From Microbacteriaceae bacterium (GTDB taxonomy: Bacteria > Actinomycetota > Actinomycetes > Actinomycetales > Microbacteriaceae): DNA of 12,340 bases. Positions 11,211 to 12,340 of the stretch are shown here, piece by piece (positions within the stretch are counted from its first letter, which is position 1; each line of letters starts with the position of its first letter). The notes under the pieces were generated by a model. It was not told where the DNA came from, made no database searches, and saw only the letters and a program-made list of their open reading frames with translations. The stretch covers positions 1-12,340 of the forward strand of contig JAHEGA010000004.1 of assembly GCA_024639925.1 (NCBI GenBank), written 5' to 3'. The position numbers and the translations under genes are program-made.

Positions 11211-12340
11211 CCGACGGGCGCTGGTTCTTGGTTTTGGACGAGCCCGCAGTAGACGAGAGTGATTTCTGAGCGTTGCGGGTGATCACCTGGCGCCAAGGAC
11301 TGGGATTTCACGGTTTGACCGAAGCAGTCGGGCGATAGCTCAAGCTTGACAGCGAGCTGCATCGAGGGGCCGGTGAGGAAGGGGTTCGCTTCACCTACGG
11401 TGAGACCCACCACATTGGGTACTAGTACGAGACCGTTGGACACCGTCAGGGTGACAGTGTCACCTGGGCGAAGCGCTGAGTCTGGTTCGGGGGTTGAGGC
11501 CATCACCGTGCCCTCAGCGAGACTGGGCGAGTAGGTTTCCACAACGGATTCGACGGTCAGGCCCAGCTCCTCTAACGTGGTGCGAGCTTCCGCCACGTCA
11601 ATATTTCGAATGTCGGGCATCTTGAACGTGGCGATCCCGCTGGAGACAACAATTCGAACAGGCTCGCCCTTGGCGGTTCTAATCCCACCTCCAGGAACGG
11701 TGCGAATAACAGTCCCTTCGGGAACGGTGTCGCTTGTTTCGTACTCGATGACAGGGTTGAGCTCGAGAGCGGTGATGGTGGCGGAGGCGACAGCCTCTGT
11801 CTGGTTCGTGAGATCAGGAACCTGGGGAGCGGCCGCAGCTGTGGTGGTCGCTGGGTTGAGGGTGAACACCCACAGCACAATTCCCACAACCAGTAGCACG
11901 GCAAGGACACTGAAGGCAGAGACGGCCAGGGTGGGAATCGTTTGGGATTTGATTCCCCGTGATTCAAAAATTTCAAACCCCTCGACGGGGGCACGGTGTT
12001 CGGGTTCGATGTTGGCGACCGGCACGCTGCCGGTGAACGCCGGGGCGACCTTCGCGTGCTCTTTCGTGGTGGGAAGCTGAAGTTCTCGGCCCTGCGCGAT
12101 GTCCTCGAGGGCACTCCGGAAAGATTGGGCGGTCGGGAAACGCTCAGCCAGGTCTTTGCGCATCGCGGTTTCCACGACTCGCGCAACATCTTCGGATATG
12201 GCGGGGTTTGCTTCCCGAAGTGGCCGCAGTTCTTCACTGATGTGCTTGTAGGCAACAGCGACCGGTGAGTCGGCGCTAAAGGGTGGGGCGCCAGCGAGGA
12301 GTTCGTACATCACCACGCCGAGCGAGTAGAGGTCGGTTCG
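11207..12340 (-). CDS. pknB: PASTA-domain serine/threonine protein kinase PknB (5' part off window)
   Basis: The C-terminal 377 residues of a transmembrane kinase; the N-lobe and catalytic loop are beyond the right edge, and the frame is open to base 12340. Kinase subdomain IX (RTDLYSLGVVMYELLAGAPP) and the subdomain XI arginine in AERFPTAQSF are visible, followed by an approximately 60-residue cytosolic juxtamembrane segment and one membrane helix (AVSAFSVLAVLLVVGIVLWV). Outside are three PASTA repeats, beginning VPDLTNQT, MPDIRNID and VPNVVGLT. The last one is diverged and has two cysteines (SPDC...VYCG) that could form a disulfide. PASTA domains sense lipid II or muropeptides; PknB controls growth and division in actinobacteria. 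M. tuberculosis PknB has four repeats. The position after pabA/trpG on the opposite strand is the conserved arrangement. Confidence 0.95.
   Translation of the reverse strand, partial: RTDLYSLGVVMYELLAGAPPFSADSPVAVAYKHISEELRPLREANPAISEDVARVVETAMRKDLAERFPTAQSFRSALEDIAQGRELQLPTTKEHAKVAPAFTGSVPVANIEPEHRAPVEGFEIFESRGIKSQTIPTLAVSAFSVLAVLLVVGIVLWVFTLNPATTTAAAAPQVPDLTNQTEAVASATITALELNPVIEYETSDTVPEGTVIRTVPGGGIRTAKGEPVRIVVSSGIATFKMPDIRNIDVAEARTTLEELGLTVESVVETYSPSLAEGTVMASTPEPDSALRPGDTVTLTVSNGLVLVPNVVGLTVGEANPFLTGPSMQLAVKLELSPDCFGQTVKSQSLAPGDHPQRSEITLVYCGLVQNQEPAPVG

Noticed and set aside
1..12340. CRISPR arrays, tRNA/rRNA genes, transposases or defence systems
   Set aside because: No direct-repeat arrays, cloverleaf-like regions or mobile-element proteins were seen. 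The window is mostly ordinary chromosomal genes.

Overview
The window reads as chromosome of an actinobacterium with a compact genome, most likely Microbacteriaceae (mid-50s to 60% GC by eye; GTG/TTG starts; ori-proximal actinobacterial gene set). I infer this from gene content and order; no rRNA or other definitive taxonomic marker is present. There are 16 protein genes. No intergenic gap exceeds about 105 bp, so no long non-coding stretch needs explaining. No tRNA, rRNA, CRISPR array, insertion sequence or prophage gene was seen.

Region 1 (1-2839, housekeeping/accessory): a partial TipAS-domain protein without a DNA-binding domain (minus) diverges from a DUF1349 protein (plus) across a perfect palindrome. 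Then come a 47-residue charged small protein, and two divergent exporters (LysE/RhtB family, minus; EamA/DMT family, plus) whose shared 5' region carries two further inverted repeats.

Region 2 (2836-8350, compatible-solute uptake): an IclR-family regulator and an unrecognised 8-TM membrane protein (minus) diverge from a complete OpuC/ProXWV-type ABC operon (plus: lipoprotein, permease, ATPase with CBS region, second permease). Nested inverted repeats between the two sides are the likely IclR operator. A UUCG-capped hairpin separates the binding-protein gene from the rest of the operon.

Region 3 (8355-12340, conserved ori-proximal block): a 122-residue membrane-anchored protein, cyclophilin PpiA coupled to a zinc-finger rhomboid protease, CrgA, a PabA/TrpG glutaminase and the 3' part of the PASTA kinase PknB. 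In actinobacteria this block (ppiA, crgA, trpG, pknB) lies near dnaA/gyrAB. A perfect DnaA-box sequence sits between the rhomboid gene and crgA.

The most striking pattern is regulatory. Genes without a Shine-Dalgarno repeatedly show a TAnnnT hexamer ending exactly 6 (once 7) nt before the start codon, the layout of leaderless transcription. In several cases a dyad covers the -10/-35 zone. Three convergent gene pairs also overlap by exactly 4 nt at their stop codons.
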